DNA of 12,025 nucleotides, from the NCBI GenBank assembly GCA_900551775.1, contig URXI01000109.1, forward strand, positions 1-12,025. The letters are read 5' to 3'. Numbering within the stretch: position 1 is the stretch's first letter; each line of letters opens with the position of its first letter. The notes beneath the pieces were generated by a model. That model saw only the letters and a program-made list of their open reading frames with translations, had not been told where the DNA came from and did no database searches. Below are positions 5,886 through 12,025 of this stretch, piece by piece. The translations under genes and the position numbers were made by a program. The DNA comes from an uncultured Eubacterium sp. (GTDB lineage Bacteria > Bacillota > Clostridia > Peptostreptococcales > Anaerovoracaceae).

Positions 5886-7181
5886 ATGGAATTTTTTTAC
5901 TATCTTAGCTTTATTGTTGGAAGTGCCATATTCATTGTATTGACAAGAAAATATTTTAGTCTTTTTTTCGCAGAAACGATATTCTCCCGTAATGCCGAAC
6001 TATTTTGTTATGCGATATATTTTTCTATAACAATTGTCTTAGAATTTTTCATTGTTGACCTAAAATTTAATCTGCTCTTAGGCTTCGTTTTGCTCGTTTT
6101 GATCTCTATGCTCTATGATGGACGATTAACCCAAAAAATTTTAACTGTATTTTTGCTCTATTTCACGGTGAATGCAATTCATTTTATGTTGGTTTTCTTT
6201 TCTGGAAAATACAACTTGCTCCTGTTCAATCCTGCACGAATTAGTTCTGTTATCGGAATCGCTTTGGAATGTGCCTTTTTCTATGTCTTTGTTATTTCCA
6301 TAACGCTCATACAAACCCTGCGTCTGCGCAAGCCGCTCATCATGCCACAGTGGATTATCACTTTTCTGAGCCCTTTGAGCATTATATTTCTACTTTTTAT
6401 TTCCTTAGTACGGACAGCCAGAGATTTTGATTTTCTTTTTTTCATCAGCATTATCTCGCTCATAACAATCAATATCGTTGCAATCTTTTCACATGATTTT
6501 AAAAAGCTGGGTACAGAGGTAAAGTTGATGTCTTATCAAAATCAGTATTATGAAAACCAAATGCAAATCATTCAGGCATCAGAGAACGCTTTTAAGAGTC
6601 TTCGCCATGACTTGAAAAATCATCTGGTGATATTATCAGACTATCTTAGCGAGCAGGACTGTGATCACGCAAAAGAGTATCTTTCCACCATTTACTCAGA
6701 ACTGGATACACATAAAATATTTTCTAATACCGGAAACCGCAGTATTGACAGCCTGCTCAACTATAAACTTCACAATGCAGATACCGCAAATATCCATCTA
6801 GAATATCATGCGGAAATCCCTGCGAAAATGAACATTGCCCCCTTTGATTTGACGATTATTTTAGGGAATCTCATTGACAATGCACTCGAAGCAGTATCAA
6901 CACTCCCACTTTCTGAAGAAAAGCAGTTGTCGATAAAGCTCAAGTATGATAGAAAACAACTACATATCAAAATTTCAAATACATTCGACGGAGTGATTCT
7001 TTCTTCCAGTGATAAGCTTCTCACCAAGAAACAAGATAAATCCATTCACGGTATCGGGCTTAAAAATGTACGTGCTACGATAGCAAAATACAACGGGGAA
7101 TTCAAAATCACGCATAAACAGAATTGGTTTACCGCTTATGTAATTCTTTATGATACTGACGTAAAAAATTCCGAAAATTAG
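5886..7181 (+). CDS. GHKL-type sensor histidine kinase (AgrC-like architecture)
   Basis: 431 residues. About six membrane segments cover residues 1-205 with short loops, so it probably senses a ligand or perturbation within or near the membrane. Cytoplasmic part: phospho-acceptor H241 in SLRHDLKNHL, the H-box of AgrC/VirS-type kinases; N-box NLIDNALEA with N328 and N332; HGIGLKNVRATIAKYNG (388-404) as G-box; final strand FTAYVILYD. This is the HATPase_c_5 (GHKL) fold. The stop of the regulator gene is 3 bases before this ATG, with GAGGA as ribosome site, so both are translated from one mRNA. The ligand is unknown; no pro-peptide or AgrB-like processing protease is nearby, so a classical agr circuit is not present in this window. 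Confidence 0.95.
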   Translation: MEFFYYLSFIVGSAIFIVLTRKYFSLFFAETIFSRNAELFCYAIYFSITIVLEFFIVDLKFNLLLGFVLLVLISMLYDGRLTQKILTVFLLYFTVNAIHFMLVFFSGKYNLLLFNPARISSVIGIALECAFFYVFVISITLIQTLRLRKPLIMPQWIITFLSPLSIIFLLFISLVRTARDFDFLFFISIISLITINIVAIFSHDFKKLGTEVKLMSYQNQYYENQMQIIQASENAFKSLRHDLKNHLVILSDYLSEQDCDHAKEYLSTIYSELDTHKIFSNTGNRSIDSLLNYKLHNADTANIHLEYHAEIPAKMNIAPFDLTIILGNLIDNALEAVSTLPLSEEKQLSIKLKYDRKQLHIKISNTFDGVILSSSDKLLTKKQDKSIHGIGLKNVRATIAKYNGEFKITHKQNWFTAYVILYDTDVKNSEN

Positions 7182-7225
7182 AGCAAGACAAAAATTCATG
7201 ATTAAGCTTTGCTACAGCCTACGAG

Positions 7226-7966
7226 TCACTTCAAAAATACATAGGTATCCTGATCCGACCGCGTCTCTGCATAGGCATAACCCAGCCGGTCGAAGTCTTT
7301 GATTTTTTCTATGTCCTCGATCTGGTTTTCCGCCATGTACCGGACCATCTCCCCGCGGGCCATTTTGACCATGGTGCCCTTTTCTTTGACCTTTCTTTCG
7401 ATCAATTCCCCAAAGACGCAGGTGATCATCCTCTTATCCTTCGGCAGGTAATCGGAGATGCATTTACTGTACTCCTTTGACGCCAGGTTCAGAACCGTGT
7501 CCACCTCCTCGAAGAGCTTTGACGCAATACGCCCTCCCCAGAAGTCGTACAGGGAGTCGATCTCTGCGCACCCCAGCTTCGCCTGCATCTCCAGACGGTA
7601 AGGTGTGACCCCGTCAAAGGGCCTAAGGATTCCGTAGAACCCGGACAAAACGCGAAGGTGTTCCTCGATGTATTCGTAAGCCTCTGTCGTGAAAACTCCC
7701 GGCGCCATGTACTGATACTGGATGCCCTCGTAGGACAAGATTGCTGGAGTCAAATTTCGTTCCAGATCCATGGTCTGAATCCGGTCGTAGTTCAGCGCCG
7801 CAAGCTTGTCGCTGCAGTTCCACACCGCCTTCGCTTCTTCGTAAGTAAGCCCCCTCAGACAGTCCAGCAGCTTGTTCGCATCCTCGATAAAACACGGCAG
7901 ATTCCTGCAGGAAAAAATGTCCGTGTTGACGTTCATCTTCTTTGCCGGGGAAATAATGATTACCAT
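7226..7966 (-). CDS. yaaA: Peroxide stress protein YaaA (UPF0246/DUF328)
   Basis: 246 residues, the normal family length (~250). Recognised from IIISPAKKM at the N terminus, LSGFYGILRPFDGVTPYRLEM in the middle, SLYDFWGGRI, and the late segment VKMARGEMVRYMAENQIEDIEKIKDFDRLGYAY. In Escherichia coli YaaA protects against H2O2 damage by limiting free intracellular iron, and the fold binds DNA; the same role is inferred here. Cytoplasmic. The ATG overlaps the stop of the upstream DUF4190-type gene by 7 bases and lacks a clear ribosome site, so it probably depends on coupled translation. It converges with the sensor kinase gene, with 44 bases between the stops and no obvious terminator. Confidence 0.95.
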   Translation of the reverse strand: MVIIISPAKKMNVNTDIFSCRNLPCFIEDANKLLDCLRGLTYEEAKAVWNCSDKLAALNYDRIQTMDLERNLTPAILSYEGIQYQYMAPGVFTTEAYEYIEEHLRVLSGFYGILRPFDGVTPYRLEMQAKLGCAEIDSLYDFWGGRIASKLFEEVDTVLNLASKEYSKCISDYLPKDKRMITCVFGELIERKVKEKGTMVKMARGEMVRYMAENQIEDIEKIKDFDRLGYAYAETRSDQDTYVFLK

Positions 7967-8556
7967 TGCCGTATCGAACTCACTTGATCAATGAAGGTGA
8001 CAAAAAAGATAACGGTCCATATGAGGAACAAAACAGACACTGCCAGGCCGATGATAGAACAGACCAGTCCCCCTGTAGCTATGCCCTTTCCTCCCGGCTC
8101 CGACCTGCCCTTGAGGGAAAGGACGATGCCTGCAATGCTCAGCATGATGGCAAAGAGTTTGCTGAACCAGAACACCACCAGGGACAAAATCCCAAAAGTC
8201 AGCCCGGCAATGGCATTGGTATGGGTGGCCTTCCTCTCCACATCGGCATACTTGTCGTAGTCAAAATCCACGATGGTGGACCCGCCCTGTTCGGATTTGA
8301 TTACCGTGGCGGCGGTGGCACTGGCTTGAGCGGCTGGGGCGGGGAGAACATCTGGGTTCGGTTGGACGACTTGGCTGGCTTGCACCTCTTGGCTGACTTG
8401 CACCTCTTGGCTGACTTGGGCTGCCTGCCTGGTTTGGGAAGCTCGGCCGGCTTGCATCCCTTGTCTTGTTTGGACGCCGGGCCTGATATATCCCTCTGGC
8501 GCATAAAGTTCCTGCTCTTTTGTACGATCATTATGTAAATTCGGTTTTGTATCCAT
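7960..8556 (-). CDS. DUF4190-like membrane protein with Gln/Val repeat N-terminal region
   Basis: 198 residues. The first ~95 residues are low-complexity and hydrophilic, rich in Gln, Ala, Ser and Val, and include near-identical hexapeptide repeats (VSQEVQ). Then YDKYADVERKATHTNAIAGLTFGILSLV starts a pair of membrane segments (~112-145 and ~155-190) with the GLTFGILS...GIVLSLKG pattern typical of DUF4190. The N-terminal part should be cytoplasmic. Function is unknown for the family. ATG 8554-8556 has GAGGAG 9 bases upstream; the candidate promoter is at 8596-8604. It overlaps yaaA by 7 bases, forming a two-gene unit. Confidence 0.8.
   Translation of the reverse strand: MDTKPNLHNDRTKEQELYAPEGYIRPGVQTRQGMQAGRASQTRQAAQVSQEVQVSQEVQASQVVQPNPDVLPAPAAQASATAATVIKSEQGGSTIVDFDYDKYADVERKATHTNAIAGLTFGILSLVVFWFSKLFAIMLSIAGIVLSLKGRSEPGGKGIATGGLVCSIIGLAVSVLFLIWTVIFFVTFIDQVSSIRQW
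8371..8424. repeat. Three 18-bp tandem repeats within the DUF4190-like gene
   Basis: Units at 8371-8388, 8389-8406 and 8407-8424. The first two differ at one base and the third diverges at its end. They encode the VSQEVQ/ASQVVQ hexapeptides in frame, so copy number could change by slippage without breaking the gene. Confidence 0.85.
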
Positions 8557-8595
8557 GGTCTCGTCTCCTCATCGTGCGGCGATATTGTTTTGTTT

Positions 8596-8604
8596 ATTGT
8601 AGCA
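8596..8604 (-). promoter_or_regulatory. Candidate extended -10 promoter for the DUF4190-like/yaaA unit
   Basis: Complement reads TGCTACAAT, an extended -10 (TGn-TACAAT), about 40 bases before the ATG at 8556. No recognisable -35 at the expected spacing. Confidence 0.45.
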
Positions 8605-8696
8605 TAATTTTTTCGTTATGGACAGAGGGGAAAACCGGCAAAGAGGCCTGCGGCAGATGGATGTTGGCCAGGCAGTCCAGCCCGGAATCCGCTCTC
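8605..8696. other. Intergenic stretch without recognised features
   Basis: Between the candidate promoter and the inverted-repeat element. No ORF of substance, no RNA gene and no clear hairpin were seen. Confidence 0.4.
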
Positions 8697-8981
8697 ACGA
8701 TAGTTTTGTGCTATTTCCATTGATTTTGGTGACTTGACCTAAAACACCCTTTGCAAAAGACGAGGCACAGAGGAAAATTCCACTAGTTTTTCTTTTTATG
8801 GTAATTTTTTGATTGCTATTTCCGCTCATGCCCTGCCTGTAGATCGAAAGAAATAACCACGAAGCCCTTTTCTATCAGAAATATCCCAGTTTGTCCATGT
8901 TGAGCTGCCGTAAATGACGGCTGCGAAGCTGGTTTTTAGGTCAAATAACCAAAAAAATCTTCAAAAGCACAAAAGTATCGT
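8697..8981. mobile_element. MITE-like non-coding element with 48-bp imperfect terminal inverted repeats
   Basis: The left arm 8697-8744 and the reverse complement of the right arm 8934-8981 align without gaps over 48 bases with 37 identities. They share ACGATA at the outer end, TTTTGTGCT next, and TTGACCTAAAA at the inner end; the middle ten bases are the weakest part. The 189-base interior contains no plausible gene; it includes a small GCCGT/ACGGC hairpin at 8908-8922. Length 285 bases, long inverted ends and no coding capacity fit a miniature inverted-repeat element, although I see no clear target-site duplication. It lies 34 bases past the HicB stop. Alternative: a long-armed RNA hairpin or a decayed insertion sequence. 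Confidence 0.6.
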
Positions 8982-9015
8982 AGCGCAGTTTTATGCCTTT
9001 GCTGTCACAAACCTG

Positions 9016-9408
9016 CTAAATATCCAGGTAGTCTCGCAGTGCGTCCTGAAGCACCGCCGAGAAGTTGACGCCCTTGGCAGAAGCTTCCTCATTGAGCCAC
9101 TGTGGAATGGTCAAAGTCTTCTTGACGGCTTTGTTGTTATGCCGTTTGCGATATTCTATCGTGTCGCAGGTAATGTAATTGACGAATTCATCCTCCGCTA
9201 CATCAATGCTCTTTAGATCGCTGGCCGTAGGAATCTCACGACCTTCTTTTTCGTAATCATAAAGTGTGAAGGCCAGCACATCCTGCGCCATTTTCAGACT
9301 GTCAGACAGATTATCGCCACAGGTATAGCAGCTTTCAATATCAGGAAAATGAATTGAGTATTTTCCGTCCTCCTCTTTGGCAAACACAGCCGGGTATACG
9401 TATTTCAT
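9016..9408 (-). CDS. hicB: HicB-family antitoxin
   Basis: 130 residues from ATG 9406-9408, chosen over 9426 because AAGGAGG lies 6 bases upstream. N-terminal HicB domain, a partly degraded RNase-H-like fold, covers ~1-75: KYVYPAVFAKEEDGKYSIHFPDIESCYTCGD, then helix SLKMAQDVLAFTL. C-terminal ribbon-helix-helix (~97-130): KKTLTIPQWLNEEASAKGVNFSAVLQDALRDYLDI, which should bind operator DNA. Such proteins neutralise the HicA mRNA interferase. No intact hicA is present on either side; upstream there is only a stretch resembling the HicA C terminus, so this looks like an orphan antitoxin. It may still repress its own promoter. Confidence 0.88.
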   Translation of the reverse strand: MKYVYPAVFAKEEDGKYSIHFPDIESCYTCGDNLSDSLKMAQDVLAFTLYDYEKEGREIPTASDLKSIDVAEDEFVNYITCDTIEYRKRHNNKAVKKTLTIPQWLNEEASAKGVNFSAVLQDALRDYLDI

Positions 9409-9437
9409 AGGTACCTCCTTATACAATTCGTCACTTC

Positions 9438-9500
9438 CTATTTTAACCCCGCATCCTTTAATATGCGATTCATGAGTCCTGTCAACGCAGATGTTTCATC
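9438..9500 (-). pseudogene. Possible hicA remnant (C-terminal codons only)
   Basis: In the frame ending at TAG 9438-9440 the complement reads TSALTGLMNRILKDAGLK. Many HicA toxins end in a similar (L/N)xxILKxAGLK, directly before hicB, and this ends 29 bases before the hicB start. No double-stranded-RNA-binding-like core with the catalytic His is present: upstream there are only ~10 more open codons before a stop, and the promoter overlaps them. An internal deletion of hicA is the simplest reading, but the match is short. Confidence 0.4.
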
Positions 9501-9508
9501 TTTTATAT

Positions 9509-9537
9509 ATTTTAACACGTATTTACACGTGCATCAA
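9509..9537 (-). promoter_or_regulatory. Promoter of the hicB unit with tandem repeats in the spacer
   Basis: Complement: TTGATG (9532-9537), 17-base spacer, TAAAAT (9509-9514). The spacer holds two ACGTGT motifs 10 bases apart (about one helical turn). A ribbon-helix-helix dimer array such as HicB would suit this spacing; that it is the HicB operator is inference. Confidence 0.6.
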
Positions 9538-9546
9538 GAACTTAAT

Positions 9547-9573
9547 AAAAAGCACCCGCAATCAACGGGCGCT
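9547..9573 (-). terminator. Rho-independent terminator of the sigma/anti-sigma operon
   Basis: On the leftward transcript AGCGCCCG (complement of 9566-9573) pairs with CGGGTGCT (complement of 9551-9558) with one G-U pair and a 7-base loop, followed by TTTT from 9550 down. It lies about 20 bases past the anti-sigma stop and just before the hicB promoter. Confidence 0.85.
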
Positions 9574-9592
9574 CTTTAGTGGGTAATGGCTA

Positions 9593-10495
9593 TTAATAAT
9601 GTAGGTTCTCTGCGATTTCCTTCATGGTGTCTTTACTGACCTGTCCGCAGAACTCATAAGTGATTCCATCGTAGGATAATATCATATAAGTAACTGGGAA
9701 GCCTTCCACTTGCTCCCAGGCAGCTGGACCATCCGTTACTATCTCGTATAAAATCACTTCGGTACCCAGATTCTTACACTGATAGGTAGTCGCCGTCTCC
9801 TTATCTATGATGCTGTCATAGTCTAAAATGCCGTTTTCCATACCTGCATCTCCGTCTCTAGCCTCATAATACTCGGAAGTATAAATGATAATCTGACAAC
9901 GGATTGGGGTTCCGAAAGCTTTTCCTTTCTCGTATACGATACTGTTCACAGTCGACGGTTCCTTATAGGAATTAATTTTTACGTTCTTTAAATCCCCTAG
10001 AATATAGTAGTCATTGGTTACATGTACGCCAAAGATTTCATCGCCAGGTTTTCCTCCAGAGTAATCCGTCCAAGGAGAATACTGCCACGCCAGATTCTTC
10101 TCATAACCTTTATCATATTTTAGTAATTTGATATTGATTTTCTCTTCTACCTGATGCAACGTGTCATATTTCTCCATTTCATTGCCTGCATCTTCATCCA
10201 ATTCCAGGAATTTTCCCTCTGTCTTTATCTCCTCGCCCTGTACACGAAATACATTAGTAAAGGTCTTCACAATGGTCTCCGCATAGGTGGCCACCTGGGG
10301 GATCTGAAATACGGTGAATATGGTCAGCATCAAGGCTGCTGCCAGCGCCAGGCGGTGATAAAACCTCCGGCTCCTTTTCCGCGGCCGCCCCATCTGCGTC
10401 TCCTGGCCGCTCGCAACTGCCGCAAGGATTCTCTGATCCATCTCTTCTGTGGTATTCATGGTTTCGAACGCATCTTTGATTCTGTTCTCATTCAT
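9593..10495 (-). CDS. Anti-sigma factor-like membrane protein with extracytoplasmic sensor domain (DUF4367-like)
   Basis: 300 residues from ATG 10493-10495, whose ATGA overlaps the stop of the sigma gene and which has GGGGAGG ~7 bases upstream; the frame extends further upstream but those codons duplicate the sigma coding region. Cytoplasmic N-terminal ~47 residues (MNENRIKDAFETMNTTEEM, then a basic RPRKRSRR stretch) should bind the sigma factor. One membrane segment lies at ~48-66 (LALAAALMLTIFTVF). An outer domain of ~230 residues follows, ending MILSYDGITYEFCGQVSKDTMKEIAENLHY, which resembles the DUF4367 end seen in clostridial anti-sigma proteins. No zinc-binding HxxxCxxC is visible. It probably holds the sigma factor inactive until an envelope signal arrives. 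Confidence 0.85.
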   Translation of the reverse strand: MNENRIKDAFETMNTTEEMDQRILAAVASGQETQMGRPRKRSRRFYHRLALAAALMLTIFTVFQIPQVATYAETIVKTFTNVFRVQGEEIKTEGKFLELDEDAGNEMEKYDTLHQVEEKINIKLLKYDKGYEKNLAWQYSPWTDYSGGKPGDEIFGVHVTNDYYILGDLKNVKINSYKEPSTVNSIVYEKGKAFGTPIRCQIIIYTSEYYEARDGDAGMENGILDYDSIIDKETATTYQCKNLGTEVILYEIVTDGPAAWEQVEGFPVTYMILSYDGITYEFCGQVSKDTMKEIAENLHY

Positions 10496-10968
10496 GCGAA
10501 CACCTCCCCTTTCTCCCATTGGATTTTCAACAATTCCCGCCCCTTTTTCAGCCGCATTTTGACGGCGGACTCCTTCATGTCCAAAATCTCTGCAATCTCT
10601 GTACACTTATATCCTTCCACATAATACAGATAGATGACGATTTTGAACTTGTCTGGCAAATTCAGAATTTCTTCCAAAATCGCTTTTTCTTCGGCATCGG
10701 CAGGTAGCTGCTCGATCTCTTCCATGGCGCCTCTGCGCGAATTCCAAAATAGCTTCAGGTTGTTCTTGCAATAATTGACCGTGACCCTGATCAGCCACCG
10801 CTTCTCGTGCTCAGCGCTTTCAAATTCCGGCGCCGACAGGAGCAGCTTCAGAAAGACCTCCTGCATCGCATCTTCACACTCCTCATTATTTTTCAAATAG
10901 GTAAAGGCGATGCGGTAAATGACGGTCTTGTACTGGTCGTACTTCTCTTCAAATTCCCTGGTATTCAT
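10492..10968 (-). CDS. ECF (sigma-70 family) RNA polymerase sigma factor
   Basis: 158 residues, typical ECF size. Region 2 at ~8-72: FEEKYDQYKTVIYRIAFTYLKNNEECEDAMQEVFLKLL and the region 2.4-like KRWLIRVTVNYCKN. Region 4 at ~92-150: LPDKFKIVIYLYYVEGYKCTEIAEILDMKESAVKMRLKKGRELLK, a complete helix-turn-helix. The start at 10968 is preferred because AAGGAG lies 9 bases upstream; the ATG at 10986 has no site. It overlaps the anti-sigma gene by 4 bases (ATGA), the standard arrangement for co-regulation. Targets cannot be read from this window apart from possible autoregulation. Confidence 0.95.
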   Translation of the reverse strand: MNTREFEEKYDQYKTVIYRIAFTYLKNNEECEDAMQEVFLKLLLSAPEFESAEHEKRWLIRVTVNYCKNNLKLFWNSRRGAMEEIEQLPADAEEKAILEEILNLPDKFKIVIYLYYVEGYKCTEIAEILDMKESAVKMRLKKGRELLKIQWEKGEVFA

Positions 10969-10996
10969 CCTATCACACTCCTTCATGCGTTCACTA

Positions 10997-11026
10997 TATA
11001 TACAGCTGGCGGGGCGCCATGGTCAA
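10997..11026 (-). promoter_or_regulatory. Candidate promoter of the sigma/anti-sigma operon
   Basis: Complement reads TTGACC (11021-11026), 18-base GC-rich spacer, TATATA (10997-11002), ~29 bases before the chosen sigma ATG. It looks like a housekeeping promoter; an overlapping ECF-type promoter cannot be excluded. Confidence 0.5.
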
Positions 11027-11083
11027 AACAAATCAAAATATTTTATATACATCCGAATTTAAACATATTTTTCATTATTACGG

Positions 11084-11112
11084 TTGCATTTCGGTTTCAA
11101 TTGTGGTATAAT
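11084..11112 (+). promoter_or_regulatory. Promoter of the HTH-Uma2 gene
   Basis: TTGCAT (11084-11089), exactly 17 bases, then TATAAT (11107-11112) with TGG directly before it (extended -10). Predicted start near 11119; AAGGAG (11154-11159) lies 9 bases before the ATG. Confidence 0.75.
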
Positions 11113-11168
11113 AAGATAAATTCAGGATATATTTCAAACCGCATTCTACCCGAAAGGAGCGTGTCATC

Positions 11169-11957
11169 ATGACCATACAAGAAATGAAGCGCCGCAAGAG
11201 AGAACTGGGCTATTCCAACGCCAAGGTGGCTGAGCTTTCCGGCGTCCCCCTCGGCACGGTACAGAAGATTTTCAGTGGAGAAACCAGTTATCCCCGCTAT
11301 GCTACACTGCAGGCTTTGGAACAGGTTCTGGGGGAACCGTCTTCCATCACGGGCAAGTGCTTCGTCAACGAAAGCACCGCCCCCTACCTGACCAAGAAAC
11401 AAGGCGACTACACCCTGGAAGATTACCATGCCTTTCCAGAGGACTACCGCATCGAGCTGATCGACGGCGTCATTTACAACATGACTGCACCCGCTTCCGC
11501 CCATCAGCTGATTGCCGGGTATATTTACGCTCAGTTATTTAATCACGTCGCCAAGGAGCAAGGCGACTGTCTTCCGATGATTTCTCCCATCGGTGTGCAG
11601 CTGGACTGTGACGACAAGACCATGGTCGAACCGGACGTCATCGTGGTCTGCGACCGGGACAAGGTCATCAATCGCTGCGTCTACGGCGCACCTGATTTCG
11701 TCCTGGAAGTCCTGTCTCCTTCCACCAAGAAGAAGGACATGATCGTCAAGCTGAGCAAGTACATGAATGCCGGTGTACGGGAATACTGGATGATCGACCC
11801 TGACAAGAAGGTCGTCTCCATCTACGACTTCGAGCACGAGGACTATCCGCTCATCTGCGGCTTCGAAGACAACGTTACCGTATCCATTCTGGACGGCCAG
11901 TGCCAGATCGACTTCAAGAAGATGTACGATTATATCAGCTTCCTCTACGAAGACTGA
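11169..11957 (+). CDS. HTH (XRE-type) - Uma2 family PD-(D/E)XK nuclease-like fusion protein
   Basis: 262 residues. Residues 1-58 form a small helix-turn-helix: IQEMKRRKRELGYSNAKVAELSGVPLGTVQKIFSG, then YPRYATLQALEQVLG. Residues ~78-255 are an Uma2 (DUF820) domain: YTLEDYHAFPEDYRIELIDGVIYNM with E97, EPDVIVVCD with D156, DFVLEVLSPSTKKKD with E180 and a following Lys, then KLSKYMNAGVREYWMIDP. The order E...PD...ExLSxST...K fits the PD-(D/E)XK nuclease fold with active-site residues present. Members are very common and their biological role is unresolved; a DNA-binding regulator with nuclease-like core is the safe description. GC-rich third positions match the SDR and yaaA. Start supported by AAGGAG and the promoter. 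Confidence 0.92.
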   Translation: MTIQEMKRRKRELGYSNAKVAELSGVPLGTVQKIFSGETSYPRYATLQALEQVLGEPSSITGKCFVNESTAPYLTKKQGDYTLEDYHAFPEDYRIELIDGVIYNMTAPASAHQLIAGYIYAQLFNHVAKEQGDCLPMISPIGVQLDCDDKTMVEPDVIVVCDRDKVINRCVYGAPDFVLEVLSPSTKKKDMIVKLSKYMNAGVREYWMIDPDKKVVSIYDFEHEDYPLICGFEDNVTVSILDGQCQIDFKKMYDYISFLYED

Positions 11958-12025
11958 TCAGGAACACAATAGGGGTTGTTGCACTAAGACCGAGTAATCC
12001 ATGGATCAGATCAAACGGCGCAAAT
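11958..12025. other. Right edge without a recognised gene
   Basis: 68 bases after the Uma2 stop. No terminator hairpin was seen. An ATG at 12001 opens a frame (MDQIKRRK) that runs off the window, without a convincing ribosome site, so it is not called. Confidence 0.3.

Noticed and set aside
5169..7181. Complete agr-type quorum-sensing locus
   Set aside because: Regulator and kinase look alike, but no AgrB protease or AgrD pro-peptide is present in this window.
7966..8538. 190-residue open frame on the + strand
   Set aside because: Antisense to the DUF4190-like gene, which has clear membrane segments, a ribosome site and coupling to yaaA; the + frame is Gly/Pro/Leu low-complexity with no ribosome site.
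8914..9216. 100-residue open frame on the + strand
   Set aside because: Runs through the right inverted repeat and antisense to hicB; no ribosome site or recognisable domain.
11097..11504. 135-residue open frame on the - strand
   Set aside because: Antisense to the HTH-Uma2 gene and its promoter; no family features.
1..12025. CRISPR arrays, tRNA or rRNA genes
   Set aside because: No regularly spaced repeats of CRISPR type and no tRNA or rRNA signatures were noticed; the only tandem repeats are the in-frame 18-bp units at 8371-8424.

Overview
The window looks like a chromosomal segment of a low-to-moderate-GC Gram-positive anaerobe, most likely a Clostridia member (Lachnospiraceae-like). This rests on strong AGGAGG-type ribosome binding sites, TATAAT/extended -10 promoters, a LytTR/GHKL two-component pair, an ECF sigma/anti-sigma pair of clostridial type and a YaaA of Firmicutes type. 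The assignment is inferred from gene content and was not tested by any search.

Layout. (1) 1-357 (+): the end of a divergent short-chain dehydrogenase, closed by a strong hairpin terminator. (2) 478-7181: an AT-richer accessory block. Two divergent units share the promoter region 4991-5168. Leftward are two paralogous small Sec-exported proteins (DUF2712-like), three polytopic membrane proteins (DUF2705-like or ABC-2-type permeases), an ABC ATPase and a membrane-anchored helical protein. Rightward are a LytTR response regulator and a GHKL sensor histidine kinase. (3) 7226-8556 (-): yaaA (peroxide stress) overlapping a DUF4190-type membrane protein. (4) 8697-8981: a non-coding element with 48-bp imperfect terminal inverted repeats (MITE-like). 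(5) 9016-9540 (-): an orphan HicB-type antitoxin behind what looks like the last codons of a decayed hicA and a promoter with tandem repeats in its spacer. (6) 9547-11026 (-): ECF sigma factor and anti-sigma factor with promoter and terminator. (7) 11084-11957 (+): an HTH-Uma2 (PD-(D/E)XK) fusion with a near-consensus promoter. The last 68 bases hold no identifiable gene.

How it works together. The block at 478-7181 is the most interesting part. It reads as a self-contained sense-and-respond cassette. A peptide- or envelope-sensing LytTR system probably controls a divergent operon that secretes two related ~110-120 aa beta-rich proteins and makes a dedicated ABC system plus an anchored accessory protein. 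A bacteriocin-like or antagonism/immunity role is the leading inference, but nothing in the sequence proves it. The families involved are, to my knowledge, functionally uncharacterised. The flanks (SDR, yaaA, HTH-Uma2) are visibly richer in G/C at third codon positions, which fits acquisition of the block by transfer.
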